DNA of 64,000 bases from Gammaproteobacteria bacterium (GCA_016195665.1 JACPZD010000001.1:1-64000); one strand, 5' to 3'. Counted from the stretch's first letter, positions 45,513 to 53,876 are shown. The notes: generated by a model not told the origin, from the sequence alone. Numbers and translations: made by a program.

Positions 45513-46631
45513 ATGATCCAGGTCACCTACCGTTTCCCTGCCTCTGTGGACGCCGCCAAGCAGGCGCAGGTCATCGCCATCGGCCAGACCGTGGGGACAT
45601 GGGGTGCGTCATTCTCCCACCGTGAGCAACAACTGCACAGTCACCTCGCCGAAGTGGTCGAGGTCATCGCGCAGACCGACGGTTCATCGCTCGCGCGCAT
45701 CGCCTTCCCGGCCGCCAACACCGAAGGCGACATCGGCACCCTGCTCACCATGATCTTCGGCAAATACAGTTTGAGCGGCCCCGCGCGCGTCGTGCATGTA
45801 AAATTACCCAATGACTATGGCACACGCCCGAAATTCGGCCTACAGGGTTTACGCAAGCGCACTCAAATCTTTGACCGCCCGCTGGTCATGGCCATCTTCA
45901 AACCCGCGTTAGGACTTACCGCAGGAGATCATGCCGCATTGCTGCGTGAAGTCGCATTGGCCGGTCTCGATCTCATCAAGGACGATGAAATATTGGGCAA
46001 CCTTCCCGGCTGTCCTACTCTCGAACGGGTGCGCGCATGCCGCGCCGTGATAGATGAGGTAAAACAAACCACCGGCCGTGAAATTCTTTACGCCGTCAAC
46101 GTCACCGGCCGCGCAGATCGGCTCAACGGGTTCGCCCGGCAACTCGTGCAGCAAGGCGCCAACGCCTTGCTGTTTAACGTCCTGAGTTACGGTTATTCCT
46201 CGCTGGAGGCGCTTGCTGCGGACCCCGAACTCAACGTGCCGATCTTCGCCCACCCCGCGCTGTCCGGCGCCCTGGGCGGACCTAGCGACGGCAGCGGCGA
46301 TTACGGTATAGACTACAGCGTCACGCTGGGCACGCTGATGCGCCACGCCGGCGCCGATGCAGTATTGTATCCCGCGCATTACGGTTCTCTGCCCTTCAGC
46401 GCTGCCGCCGAATTCCGTATCCGCGATATTTTACGCAGCGAAGCTGGCCGTCCTGCCCTGATGCCCGTGCCCTCGGCGGGTGTCAACGCGAACGTCGTGC
46501 CGCGCATCCTGCAAGACTACGGCAACGACGTGGTGCTCAACGCCGGTTCGGCCATCTTCGATCATCCGCAAGGTCCGGCGGAGGGGGTGCGTGCGATGTT
46601 CGCGGCCATGCACAGCGCAGGTTATGGCTAG
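45513..46631 (+). CDS. RuBisCO-like protein (form IV), probable methionine-salvage enolase
   Basis: 372 aa with the RuBisCO large-subunit fold. The carbamylated-Lys/metal motif is kept as LIKDDE (K156, D158, E159), and the first active-site Lys is in FKPALGL (K130), but the second Lys of KPK is Ala and the loop-6 Lys is absent (YPAHYGSLPF), so carboxylation is not expected. Between mtnD and mtnB it most likely enolises 2,3-diketo-5-methylthiopentyl 1-phosphate, like MtnW. MtnW normally works with the phosphatase MtnX, which is not in the window. Confidence 0.88.
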   Translation: MIQVTYRFPASVDAAKQAQVIAIGQTVGTWGASFSHREQQLHSHLAEVVEVIAQTDGSSLARIAFPAANTEGDIGTLLTMIFGKYSLSGPARVVHVKLPNDYGTRPKFGLQGLRKRTQIFDRPLVMAIFKPALGLTAGDHAALLREVALAGLDLIKDDEILGNLPGCPTLERVRACRAVIDEVKQTTGREILYAVNVTGRADRLNGFARQLVQQGANALLFNVLSYGYSSLEALAADPELNVPIFAHPALSGALGGPSDGSGDYGIDYSVTLGTLMRHAGADAVLYPAHYGSLPFSAAAEFRIRDILRSEAGRPALMPVPSAGVNANVVPRILQDYGNDVVLNAGSAIFDHPQGPAEGVRAMFAAMHSAGYG

Positions 46632-47247
46632 TACACTGGATGACCTCACCCCGCGCGCGGCGCTCATCGAGATCGCACGCGACTTTCATGCGCGCGGCTG
46701 GATGGCGGGCACCGCGGGCAACCTCAGCGCACGCGAAGACGATGGCGGCTTTTGGATCACCGCCAGCGGCAAACCCAAAGGCCGCTTGGAGGAAAACGAC
46801 TTCCTGTTAGTGAGTATCGCCGACGGCAAGGTCATCGAGCACAGCGGCAACGTCAAACCGTCCGCGGAGACCGCCATACACCGCAGCCTGTATCAGTGTT
46901 TTCCGGAGGCGCGCGTCTGTCTGCATGTCCACAGCGTGGACGCCTGTCTCGCTGCAGCGCGTTCTCCCGCCAATGCCGACTCATTGCCCTTGCCGCCCCT
47001 GGAAATGCTCAAGGGTCTGGGTGTTTGGGACGAGCATCCGCAGGTGAGTCTGCCGCTGTTTGAAAATTTTCTCGATGTCGGCAGGATCGCCGATGCGATA
47101 ACGGCGCGCTTCCAGCAATCGTCGCCGCAATTACCCGCCCTGATGGTGCGCGGCCACGGCATCACCGTGTGGGGCGGCAACTTGCAGGAGGCGTACAATA
47201 AGGTCGAGGTCATGGAATTCATCATGAGTTATCTGGCACGAGGTTAA
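46624..47247 (+). CDS. mtnB: Methylthioribulose-1-phosphate dehydratase
   Basis: 207 aa, class II aldolase/adducin fold with zinc. GTAGNLSAR (about 25-33), HVHS (about 101-104), PPLEMLKGLG and MVRGHGITVWG fit MtnB. The ATG at 46624 overlaps the end of the RuBisCO-like gene by 8 bases, so the two are co-translated. Followed by a REP cluster. Confidence 0.92.
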   Translation: MASTLDDLTPRAALIEIARDFHARGWMAGTAGNLSAREDDGGFWITASGKPKGRLEENDFLLVSIADGKVIEHSGNVKPSAETAIHRSLYQCFPEARVCLHVHSVDACLAAARSPANADSLPLPPLEMLKGLGVWDEHPQVSLPLFENFLDVGRIADAITARFQQSSPQLPALMVRGHGITVWGGNLQEAYNKVEVMEFIMSYLARG

Positions 47248-47249
47248 CC

Positions 47250-47351
47250 GTGCGAATGAATTCGCACCTACAACAGAATATATTCGCCCGCATTCTTGTA
47301 GGGCCGAATTCATTCGGCCGTTTTTGCGGGTGCGCCGAATTTATTCGGCGC
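47250..47351. repeat. REP cluster upstream of the RAYT gene (three units)
   Basis: GTGCGAATGAATTCGCAC unit (47250-47271), GTAGG/GCCGAATTCATTCGGC unit (47298-47319), and a third palindrome GCGCCGAATTTATTCGGCGC (47332-47351). The first two are in opposite orientation. Differences between units are matched on both stem arms (GCC/GGC against GTGC/GCAC). Confidence 0.85.
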
Positions 47352-47361
47352 GATCATAAAT

Positions 47362-47811
47362 ATGCCCTATGACGATTTGCGTAAAGGCCGGTTTTCCGGT
47401 GCGGGTTTGGCCTATTGCATCACCACCGTAACAATGGACCGCGCCAAGCTGTTCAGCGATATGCCATGCGGCAGACTCGTAGTAACTGAAATGCGACGCT
47501 TGCACGATGACGGTCTTCTGCAATCTCTTGCATGGGTGCTCATGCCAGACCATCTACATTGGCTATTTCAATTGGGAGATGTTGCAGACCTCTCAGCCGC
47601 CATGAAACTGTTTAAGGCACGCTCGGCCCGGTCACTAAACCACCATTTGCACAGAACGGCCTCGATTTGGCAGAAAGCGTATTATGATCATGCACTGCGC
47701 CGCGATGAAGACTTGCCTAAGCTTGCACGTTATATTATCGAGAACCCTTTACGCGCCGGTCTAGTTTCAGATATCGGTGAATATTCGCTTTGGGACACGG
47801 CTTGGCTGTAG
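47362..47811 (+). CDS. REP-associated tyrosine transposase (RAYT, Y1/HUH family)
   Basis: 149 aa single-strand DNA transposase of the TnpA-REP family. HUH motif HLH at 64-66 in MPDHLHWLF; candidate nucleophile Tyr at 107 or 108 in QKAYYDHALR; helix LARYIIENPLRAGLV typical of RAYTs. It begins 10 bases after a REP palindrome, and its TAG stop lies in the GTAG head of the next REP, so gene and REPs form one unit. It is the likely enzyme behind the REP units in this window. Confidence 0.92.
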   Translation: MPYDDLRKGRFSGAGLAYCITTVTMDRAKLFSDMPCGRLVVTEMRRLHDDGLLQSLAWVLMPDHLHWLFQLGDVADLSAAMKLFKARSARSLNHHLHRTASIWQKAYYDHALRRDEDLPKLARYIIENPLRAGLVSDIGEYSLWDTAWL

Positions 47812-47864
47812 GGCTGAATTCAGCCGGTCGTGTTTGGGAATAATGCGAATGAATTCGCACCTAC
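47808..47864. repeat. REP pair downstream of the RAYT gene
   Basis: GTAGGGCTGAATTCAGCC (47808-) and TGCGAATGAATTCGCACCTA (47844-47864), opposite orientations. The second unit ends 4 bases before the ispH start codon. Confidence 0.85.
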
Positions 47865-47868
47865 TATT

Positions 47869-48810
47869 ATGAACATCCTACTCGCCAACCCCAGAGGCTT
47901 CTGCGCCGGCGTCAGCCGCGCGATAGACATCGTCGAGCGCGCCCTTGATATATTCGGTGCGCCGATCTATGTGCGCCATGAAGTCGTGCACAACAAATTC
48001 GTGGTCGAGGGGCTGCGCGCGCGCGGCGCGGTTTTTGTGGATGAACTGCACGAGGTCCCCGACGACGGCCGAGTCATCTTCAGCGCCCACGGCATCTCGC
48101 GCGCGGTGCGTGAAGAGGCGACGCGGCGCGGCCTCAAGGTGTTCGACGCCACCTGCCCGCTGGTCACCAAGGTGCACATGGAGGTGCTGGGCCATTACCG
48201 CGAAGGGCGCGAATGTATTTTAATCGGCCACGCCGGCCATCCCGAAGTGGAAGGCACGCTCGGACAATACAACAAGCCCGAAGAATTGGGCCGGATGCAC
48301 CTGGTGGAGACGGTTGAGGATGTCGAAAAACTTCAGGTCAAAAACCCCGATGCGCTCGCCTTCGTCACCCAGACCACACTCTCCATGGACGACACCGCGC
48401 GGGTAATAGACGCCCTGCGTGCACGCTTCCCCACTATCCTCGGCCCCAAGAAAGACGACATCTGCTACGCCACCCAAAACCGCCAGGACGCGGTCAAGGA
48501 ACTCGCCCAACGCTGCGACGTGGTGCTGGTGGTCGGCTCGCCCAACAGCTCCAACTCCAACCGCCTCAAGGAACTCTCCGACAAACTCGGCACACCCGCC
48601 TATCTGATAGACAGCGCGGACGACATCCGCCGCGAGTGGTTAAATGGTAAAACGTCGGTAGGTGTAACGGCAGGCGCCTCGGCGCCGGAAGAACTGGTCG
48701 CCGAGGTCATCACCCGGCTTAAAGAATGGGGCGGCTCAACCGCCGAAGAGATGTCGGGCAGGCGCGAGAACGTGGTGTTTCCGTTGCCGAAGGAATTACA
48801 GAGTTACTGA
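47869..48810 (+). CDS. ispH: 4-hydroxy-3-methylbut-2-enyl diphosphate reductase
   Basis: Last step of the MEP isoprenoid pathway; 4Fe-4S enzyme, 313 aa. Cluster cysteines in PRGFCAGV (C12), DATCPLV and DICYAT; SPNSSNS binding motif is present. ATG 47869 is chosen by homology ([10 protein letters not shown]); no Shine-Dalgarno sequence is visible because a REP palindrome abuts the start. Confidence 0.96.
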   Translation: MNILLANPRGFCAGVSRAIDIVERALDIFGAPIYVRHEVVHNKFVVEGLRARGAVFVDELHEVPDDGRVIFSAHGISRAVREEATRRGLKVFDATCPLVTKVHMEVLGHYREGRECILIGHAGHPEVEGTLGQYNKPEELGRMHLVETVEDVEKLQVKNPDALAFVTQTTLSMDDTARVIDALRARFPTILGPKKDDICYATQNRQDAVKELAQRCDVVLVVGSPNSSNSNRLKELSDKLGTPAYLIDSADDIRREWLNGKTSVGVTAGASAPEELVAEVITRLKEWGGSTAEEMSGRRENVVFPLPKELQSY

Positions 48811-48965
48811 GGAACGGCGACGGTGCGTTCCTTGCCCATGCCGTTGTCCTTAATCACCGTTCCCTGAAACTTGGCGAGTGACATCAAGCCCATGCCCAGC
48901 ACAATGAGGGTGATAAGCACCTCGATCAGGCTGACTCCTCTTTGATAGTTTTTTGAAAGGCGCAT
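48804..48965 (-). pseudogene. Truncated PilV-like minor pilin (53 codons)
   Basis: N-terminal fragment only: starts MRLSKNYQRG, cleavage and helix GVSLIEVLITLIVLGMGL, then LAKFQGTVIKD, stopping at ERTVAVPQ. It aligns closely with the intact PilV at 49387-49959 over ~40 residues but lacks everything after the helix. It overlaps the 3' end of ispH by 7 bases. Confidence 0.75.
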
Positions 48966-48970
48966 GACGA

Positions 48971-49237
48971 TCACTTTAGCTGGTCTATCCAGCCTCCCGA
49001 CAAACGACTGAAACCGCCGGTCTGCTGACCAGCCCTTAACAGGACATCGGCGTCATAGACCGAGTTGAAAGTTCCGTTGACCTGCTCGATGTTATGGTCC
49101 GAAATCAACGATCCCAAAGACAGGGGTGGGCTTGGTCTGCCCGCCATTAGGGTTACGGGTGGTGCTAAAGTCCGTATCAGTGTATGACACGCCTTGCGGG
49201 GGAGGTGGGTTGTCATAACCAGCCTCTGAAAAACGGC
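48971..49237 (-). pseudogene. PilX-like C-terminal remnant (frameshifted)
   Basis: The last ~45 codons (SVYDADVL....QTGGFSRLSGGWIDQLK) match the C-terminus of the intact PilX (AIYDANVL..QTGGFGKLGNGWLDSLD). Upstream, another frame reads GYDNPPPPQGVSYTDTDFS, so a frameshift lies near 49105. It ends 5 bases before the PilV remnant, repeating the intact pilX-pilV order. Confidence 0.65.
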
Positions 49238-49386
49238 ATATCGCTGGTTATGTTATCGGGCTGGCAGGAGCGGCCTGAATGCCGTTCGTCGGCGATAAGC
49301 TACCGCCAGTCGGGTGGTGAAACGGCCGATGAAAGCCACTGGGAAGGGGGTAACAGGCCGCCGGGGAGGCGCCCGTGGCGTGTGTA

Positions 49387-49959
49387 TTAGCGACTAGGGT
49401 CGGATGCGCTGATGAAGGTTGTGAGGCAGACTCGTGTGTCATATGTTGATGATGTTAAGGGTAGGGTACAGTCTGGAGGGGTAATGCCATCCCGGTCGGG
49501 CCAGGTGACGCTAACGACGACCTCCTTAAGGTCTGGAATTGGCGACGGGAAGCCCGGCGGTGTCGATGGGGCTGTTGTTGTAGGTAAGGAATTGTGGGTC
49601 AGGGGATAATACAAATTCCTGACACCCCAACTCCGAGTGTATTGCACGTTGGAATTAAGTACAGCAACCGTTCCTGTTACCGTTCGTGCTACTAGTCCGC
49701 CCTGATTGTTCCCTATCGCCGTATAGTCAACAAGTGAAAGCGGGTTCGGGCTAGGCGGCTCAAGCGCGGCGTAGTTGCGCAAATCTTCAATCTTTTGTTG
49801 AGCCAAATAAACGGCTATAGAGCGCTCTTTGGCCAGGCTGCTGTCCTTTGTAACGGCGCCTTGAAACATGGCCAGGGAAATAAGACCCATACCCAAAACG
49901 ATTAAGGTGATGAGCACTTCCAGCAGGCTGAATCCCTTATTTTTGCGCAGGCCAGGCAT
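49387..49959 (-). CDS. pilV: Type IV pilus minor pilin PilV
   Basis: 190 aa. Prepilin-peptidase site and hydrophobic helix KGFSLLEVLITLIVLGMGL (about 8-26), followed by LAKERSIAVYLAQQKIEDLRN. ATG 49959 is chosen since the leader peptide is then short (~8 aa). It starts 10 bases after the pilX stop. Confidence 0.87.
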   Translation of the reverse strand: MPGLRKNKGFSLLEVLITLIVLGMGLISLAMFQGAVTKDSSLAKERSIAVYLAQQKIEDLRNYAALEPPSPNPLSLVDYTAIGNNQGGLVARTVTGTVAVLNSNVQYTRSWGVRNLYYPLTHNSLPTTTAPSTPPGFPSPIPDLKEVVVSVTWPDRDGITPPDCTLPLTSSTYDTRVCLTTFISASDPSR

Positions 49960-49969
49960 AATCTCTTGG

Positions 49970-51742
49970 CTAGTCGAGACTGTCGAGCCAGCCATTGCCA
50001 AGCTTGCCGAAGCCGCCGGTTTGATGACTTACATTATTGAGTACGTTGGCGTCATAGATCGCCTGGAAGTTTCCGGTGATATTCAAAGTACCCCCATCAG
50101 CGACTAATGCCCCAAACAGGGTGTTACTACCATTCAGCGATATGCTCCCTCCTCTGACATAGATCAGGCCATAAAACTCAGCGCCGCCATTCATCTGCAA
50201 GGTATTGCCGTCCACCACGACCAGATAAGGGCTAGTGGGACTGCCAACCACCGTGTTTGAGTTGATCGTGCATCCCCCTGTTACCCAATACAGCCCGGGC
50301 GGATTCGCGGGCGTCCCAAGATCCCCACAATTGGAGACAATGTTGGCCCTGCGTCTGATTGTATTGAACTGGTTATCCGGCATGCCAAAAACATAGTCAA
50401 ACATGTCATCATCTGGGTCTGTATGGGAGCTACAGAGACCTGTAGGTGAACCGGGATAGCTGGGGGGGTTCCCGGTGGACGTCGTACCGGGGAAGGGCGT
50501 GCAGACGGTTGTGGCAGTGTAGACAGTTGTGCCAGTGGGAGAGGTGTAAGTTGATACGTTGTAGCTCGACACACGCGAGCCAACCAGGACGTCACGCCAC
50601 GTCATGTTACGATTATTGTAGGAATAAGAATACGGGGGCGGTCTTACTGTGTTACTTAAAGTTGTTGGAAAGTTACTTGAAGTAGACAACTCATAACCGC
50701 TACAGGCATTGTTGGGCACGTGAGGGATGTTCCGACAAGTTGCGGCGCTACCTCCCATCGGCACTTCGTCAGGTAGTCCACCAGCGGTATTTTCACGCAC
50801 CCAAATAGATAATGGCGTACCGGTCGTAACTGTGGTAGTGGTGGTGTTGCCCGTAGTAAGCCGTTGTGTGACTGTGGCCGTGAAAGATGCCGTAGTGGTA
50901 CCAGCAGGGTAGTTATTTCCACTATTCCGAGTGGCATTAAAAGCCGTGCCCGGTGGCGTGAGGGTGAAGCCTTCCGGTAAGCTTGGATCATAGGTGCCAA
51001 TAGCCACTAAGGGATTGTTGGGGGGTGTTGGTAGTGCTGGAAGGCTTAGAACCCCAACCGGGTTTCCCCATATATTCATACTGCCAGTGTTCCCAATTGT
51101 ACCCGCCGTCGTGATAGTCGCATCTGGTATATGTGCCAACACTGGATAAGATCGCACGATTTGACGTGCCACGGCCCGTCCCGCGAAGGGGTCAGCGGCG
51201 CCGCCTGGCGGGACAACGGGAGTGGCTTGCGCGACCACAATTACAGTAGGGTTCACGGCCGGCGCCGGCGTGGCGGTTGTGCACCCGCCAAAACAGGGCG
51301 TCAAATAGTGGAGCGTATAGGTATAGGCAGAGTTGGTTTGTTGAATCAGGTTAGCGGGGGGCACGGTGTATCTTAACCAACTGCCGGGGGCTGGTGCTGT
51401 TGCATTGTAGATATTAGTGCCATTTCCACAAGGCAACATCGTATCGGCGGGGGTACAAGCTGTCCATATGGCTGGGGAACCTGCATTCACCCAGCCGCCA
51501 GGGGCTGTCGAAATGATCTCGGAAATATTGGACTCCAGATAACTAATCCCATACTCCACCCCGGCTTGGGCCACCTCAAATGCGGTATTAGAGCGCATGT
51601 GGTTCGCCGAAGTCCTTTGCTCATCAACGCCTATCCGGGCGGCGCTGAAAACCGTAATGGTGATGGCCAACAATAGAATGATCGCTACAATTAAGGTAGC
51701 GGCTCCCGTTTGTTTGAACAACTTTTTATTACTAGAATACAT
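49970..51742 (-). CDS. pilX: PilX-like pilus assembly protein, unusually large
   Basis: 590 aa against ~170-200 for Pseudomonas PilX. N-terminus TGAATLIVAIILLLAITITVFSAARIG is the PilX-type pilin helix without the Glu5; EQRTSANHMRSNTAFEVAQAGVEYG is the PilX_N motif. The rest is Thr/Pro/Asn-rich, with a repeat-like C-terminal region (GGSISLNGSNTLFGALVADGG) that could form a beta-helix. Likely exposed at the pilus tip or base. It overlaps no neighbour; pilW ends 19 bases upstream. Confidence 0.83.
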   Translation of the reverse strand: MYSSNKKLFKQTGAATLIVAIILLLAITITVFSAARIGVDEQRTSANHMRSNTAFEVAQAGVEYGISYLESNISEIISTAPGGWVNAGSPAIWTACTPADTMLPCGNGTNIYNATAPAPGSWLRYTVPPANLIQQTNSAYTYTLHYLTPCFGGCTTATPAPAVNPTVIVVAQATPVVPPGGAADPFAGRAVARQIVRSYPVLAHIPDATITTAGTIGNTGSMNIWGNPVGVLSLPALPTPPNNPLVAIGTYDPSLPEGFTLTPPGTAFNATRNSGNNYPAGTTTASFTATVTQRLTTGNTTTTTVTTGTPLSIWVRENTAGGLPDEVPMGGSAATCRNIPHVPNNACSGYELSTSSNFPTTLSNTVRPPPYSYSYNNRNMTWRDVLVGSRVSSYNVSTYTSPTGTTVYTATTVCTPFPGTTSTGNPPSYPGSPTGLCSSHTDPDDDMFDYVFGMPDNQFNTIRRRANIVSNCGDLGTPANPPGLYWVTGGCTINSNTVVGSPTSPYLVVVDGNTLQMNGGAEFYGLIYVRGGSISLNGSNTLFGALVADGGTLNITGNFQAIYDANVLNNVSHQTGGFGKLGNGWLDSLD

Positions 51743-51761
51743 TGCGTTCAATACAGGGCTT

Positions 51762-52487
51762 CTATGGGAAATAATAAGCGTCATTCTGCACCCTTACCAT
51801 TTCTGTAATCGTGCGTTTAATGTTCGGATCGTTTACCAACTCACCAGTAAGGGTAATCGTCACGCCACGTATATAACGAAAGGCACCGGATATGGTTGTG
51901 TTCCGGATCCCTGGAGGGGGATAGGGCACGAAGCTAAAGTTAAGGGCAGTAATATTTACTGTGTTTCCATCTGTGATTGATTTCCAGTTACCAGTGGTGG
52001 AAGAACATACAGTAGATGGGCTACTAGCACCGTAGCGCCACTGGATAGCACCAGACAGTAGCCGGAAACCAGACCTGTCCTCAGTTTCCACGAGTGCTAC
52101 TTTACCTGGGGGGGGAGGACTAGCACTAGAGTAGTTGCCATTTTTATCATAGGAGAAGGTAATGCAGCTCCCAGTAATAGACAGATTATCTTGATCCTGA
52201 GGAGACTGCTTTGAAGCATAGGGATTCTGGTCTGAGGCAGATATCAACGCCACGTTGGCGTCCCCTCTATATCCCGCCCGGCGAATATCACGCACCATGA
52301 GATCCATCGCTACGCGCAACTCCTGGTTGAGGCGAGTCATCCTTAAATTGTCGGTGTAACTTTTAATGGTGCTGGAAAATATGCTGATGACACCCGCTAC
52401 AACTATCAGCCCGACCACGATCGAGATCATCAACTCGACGAGGCTAAAACCGGTGAGCTTGCCAAATCTTCCTGGTAGGCGCTTCAT
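51762..52487 (-). CDS. pilW: Type IV pilus minor pilin PilW
   Basis: 241 aa from ATG 52487, which overlaps the fimT stop (ATGA). Cleavage site and helix TGFSLVELMISIVVGLIVVAG, then RLNQELRVAMDLMVRDIRRAGYRG, the PilW signature. C-terminus has two beta-rich stretches ending GVTITLTGELVND. Confidence 0.9.
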   Translation of the reverse strand: MKRLPGRFGKLTGFSLVELMISIVVGLIVVAGVISIFSSTIKSYTDNLRMTRLNQELRVAMDLMVRDIRRAGYRGDANVALISASDQNPYASKQSPQDQDNLSITGSCITFSYDKNGNYSSASPPPPGKVALVETEDRSGFRLLSGAIQWRYGASSPSTVCSSTTGNWKSITDGNTVNITALNFSFVPYPPPGIRNTTISGAFRYIRGVTITLTGELVNDPNIKRTITEMVRVQNDAYYFP

Positions 52488-53062
52488 GGTGGGCATGCGG
52501 GATAACCTGATAAAGGAGGTGAGCTTGGGGAACACAATATGATGCGCCCTTGCGGGCTGAGCTTTACGTCAATCCCGCCACTTGTTGAACTAAAGCTGAC
52601 AGTGCCTCCTGCCAACGTGCTCCCAATTGCCCTCATAGGCAGACCGCGACGTGGCTCAAAGCCTGTTTCATTCGCTGGGCCTGTTCCTCCAAAGCCGAGA
52701 GGACTAGCTAAACTAACCCCCCGAAATCCGTCACTTTTGAACGCCTTCTCAACCGTGTTGACCGTACAGTTAGTTACAGTTGCGGTGCAATTGCAAGCGC
52801 TAGTCGTATCATCATCTATCCCGTAACACCAACTAGTAGTGCCAAAACTAAAATACACCCCTACCCGTTGATCTCCATTAATCGCCTCCGAGCGAGCATA
52901 CTGCAAATCGCCGTAGAGCTGTTCGGCGGCGCCGATGAGGCGGCGTTTATCAATCGTGCTTTGGAAGGAAGGAACCGCTATCGCCGCCAGGATGGCGAGC
53001 ACGGCGACCGTGATGACCATTTCTGGTAGCGTGAAGCCGTGCTGGGGGGTGACTATCCGCAT
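52484..53062 (-). CDS. Minor pilin FimT/GspH family
   Basis: 192 aa. HGFTLPEMVITVAVLAILAAIAVPSF (8-33) is the type IV pilin leader and helix; LYGDLQYARSEAI is the GspH/FimT signature; four or more cysteines in the middle. First gene of the minor-pilin operon fimT-pilW-pilX-pilV. FimU is an equally possible name. Confidence 0.88.
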   Translation of the reverse strand: MRIVTPQHGFTLPEMVITVAVLAILAAIAVPSFQSTIDKRRLIGAAEQLYGDLQYARSEAINGDQRVGVYFSFGTTSWCYGIDDDTTSACNCTATVTNCTVNTVEKAFKSDGFRGVSLASPLGFGGTGPANETGFEPRRGLPMRAIGSTLAGGTVSFSSTSGGIDVKLSPQGRIILCSPSSPPLSGYPACPP

Positions 53063-53137
53063 GGCGCCTCGGTTTGGGGCTTACAATCAGGGTAAGACCA
53101 GTTTATCTATTTACTGCCGGGTATTATAGTAAGCGTA

Positions 53138-53172
53138 CTACCGTTCGTCGGCCGGATGCTACCGTTCGTCGG
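53138..53172. repeat. Direct repeat CTACCGTTCGTCGG upstream of pilE
   Basis: Two copies, 53138-53151 and 53159-53172, between the divergent fimT and pilE genes. CCGTTCGTCGG occurs again at about 49278-49288 beside the pilV stop. It could be an operator or a small repeat family; a -10-like TATTAT lies just before. Confidence 0.45.
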
Positions 53173-53237
53173 AACCGGCTCAAGATGAGCGGTTGTTGGC
53201 CGATAATGGTACGCTAACCTTATAACGAGGACATCCT

Positions 53238-53666
53238 ATGCGTCAACGTAAAACAGGTTTCACGCTGATCGAACTGATGATCACCGTCGCCGTGGTCGGC
53301 ATCCTGGCGGCGATTGCTTATCCGTCTTATATGGACTCAGTGCGCAAGAGCCGGCGTTCGGACGCTATTAACGATCTCAGCGCTATTGCCCTGGCCCAGG
53401 AAAAGTGGCGAGCGAATTATCCTACCTACGCGACTAACTTGACCGCAGCTCCGCCGACAGGTTTAGGATTTAACTCGACTACTAGCGGTGGTTATTACAA
53501 TCTATCCTTTGTAGGAACTCCCAACGCGATTACTTTTACTATAAAAGCGGATGCGGTTACCACTAAAAGCCAGTACAACGATACTACTTGTAGAGATCTC
53601 CAGATCAACCAAAATGGACCTGTCATTGATGGAACCCATCCCGCCGAGTGCTGGAAGCGCAACTGA
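53238..53666 (+). CDS. pilE: Type IV pilin, PilE-like
   Basis: 142 aa. TGFTLIELMITVAVVGILAAIAYPSY (7-32) with Glu5 after the cleavage site; SRRSDAINDL..IALAQEKWR is the PilE-type continuation; a C-terminal cysteine pair encloses the D-loop (TTCRDL...AECW). Preceded by CGAGGA. Divergent from the minor-pilin operon and without a pilY1 next to it. Confidence 0.9.
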   Translation: MRQRKTGFTLIELMITVAVVGILAAIAYPSYMDSVRKSRRSDAINDLSAIALAQEKWRANYPTYATNLTAAPPTGLGFNSTTSGGYYNLSFVGTPNAITFTIKADAVTTKSQYNDTTCRDLQINQNGPVIDGTHPAECWKRN

Positions 53667-53729
53667 TTTTTCCTTCACCCAGACTTCTTCTTCCCCTCCC
53701 TAAGGGTCATTGGCTTATAATTCCCTTTC

Positions 53730-53777
53730 GTGCGAATGAATTCGCACCTACACGTGTAGGGCCGAATTCATTCGGCC
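53730..53777. repeat. REP pair (family B)
   Basis: GTGCGAATGAATTCGCAC unit (53730-53751) and GTAGG/GCCGAATTCATTCGGC unit (53756-53777), opposite orientation, 4 bases apart. Likely transcription end of pilE. Confidence 0.85.
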
Positions 53778-53835
53778 TTTAGCGCGTCAGACAGCTTGCG
53801 CAGCCTGACCTACTACAGCACCACCGCTCCACATG

Positions 53836-53870
53836 TTACAGTCCCCTAGCCCCTAATCCCTAGCCCCTGC
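53836..53870. repeat. CCCTAGCCCCTAATCCCTAGCCCCT repeat
   Basis: Tandem-like CCTAGCCCCTAATCC words ending just before the thiO start. The complementary words GGGATTAGGGGCTAGG occur at 29053-29095 after glyA's operon neighbour nrdR. It has no obvious function. Confidence 0.45.
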
Positions 53871-53876
53871 TTCTAA

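Noticed and set aside
45513-46631. RuBisCO large subunit for carbon fixation
   Set aside because: The loop-6 lysine and the second lysine of the KPK motif are missing, the length is 372 aa, and the neighbours are methionine-salvage genes. It is a form IV RuBisCO-like protein.
47250-47351. CRISPR array
   Set aside because: The repeats are palindromic REP units of uneven spacing, with no unique spacers of constant length and no cas genes.
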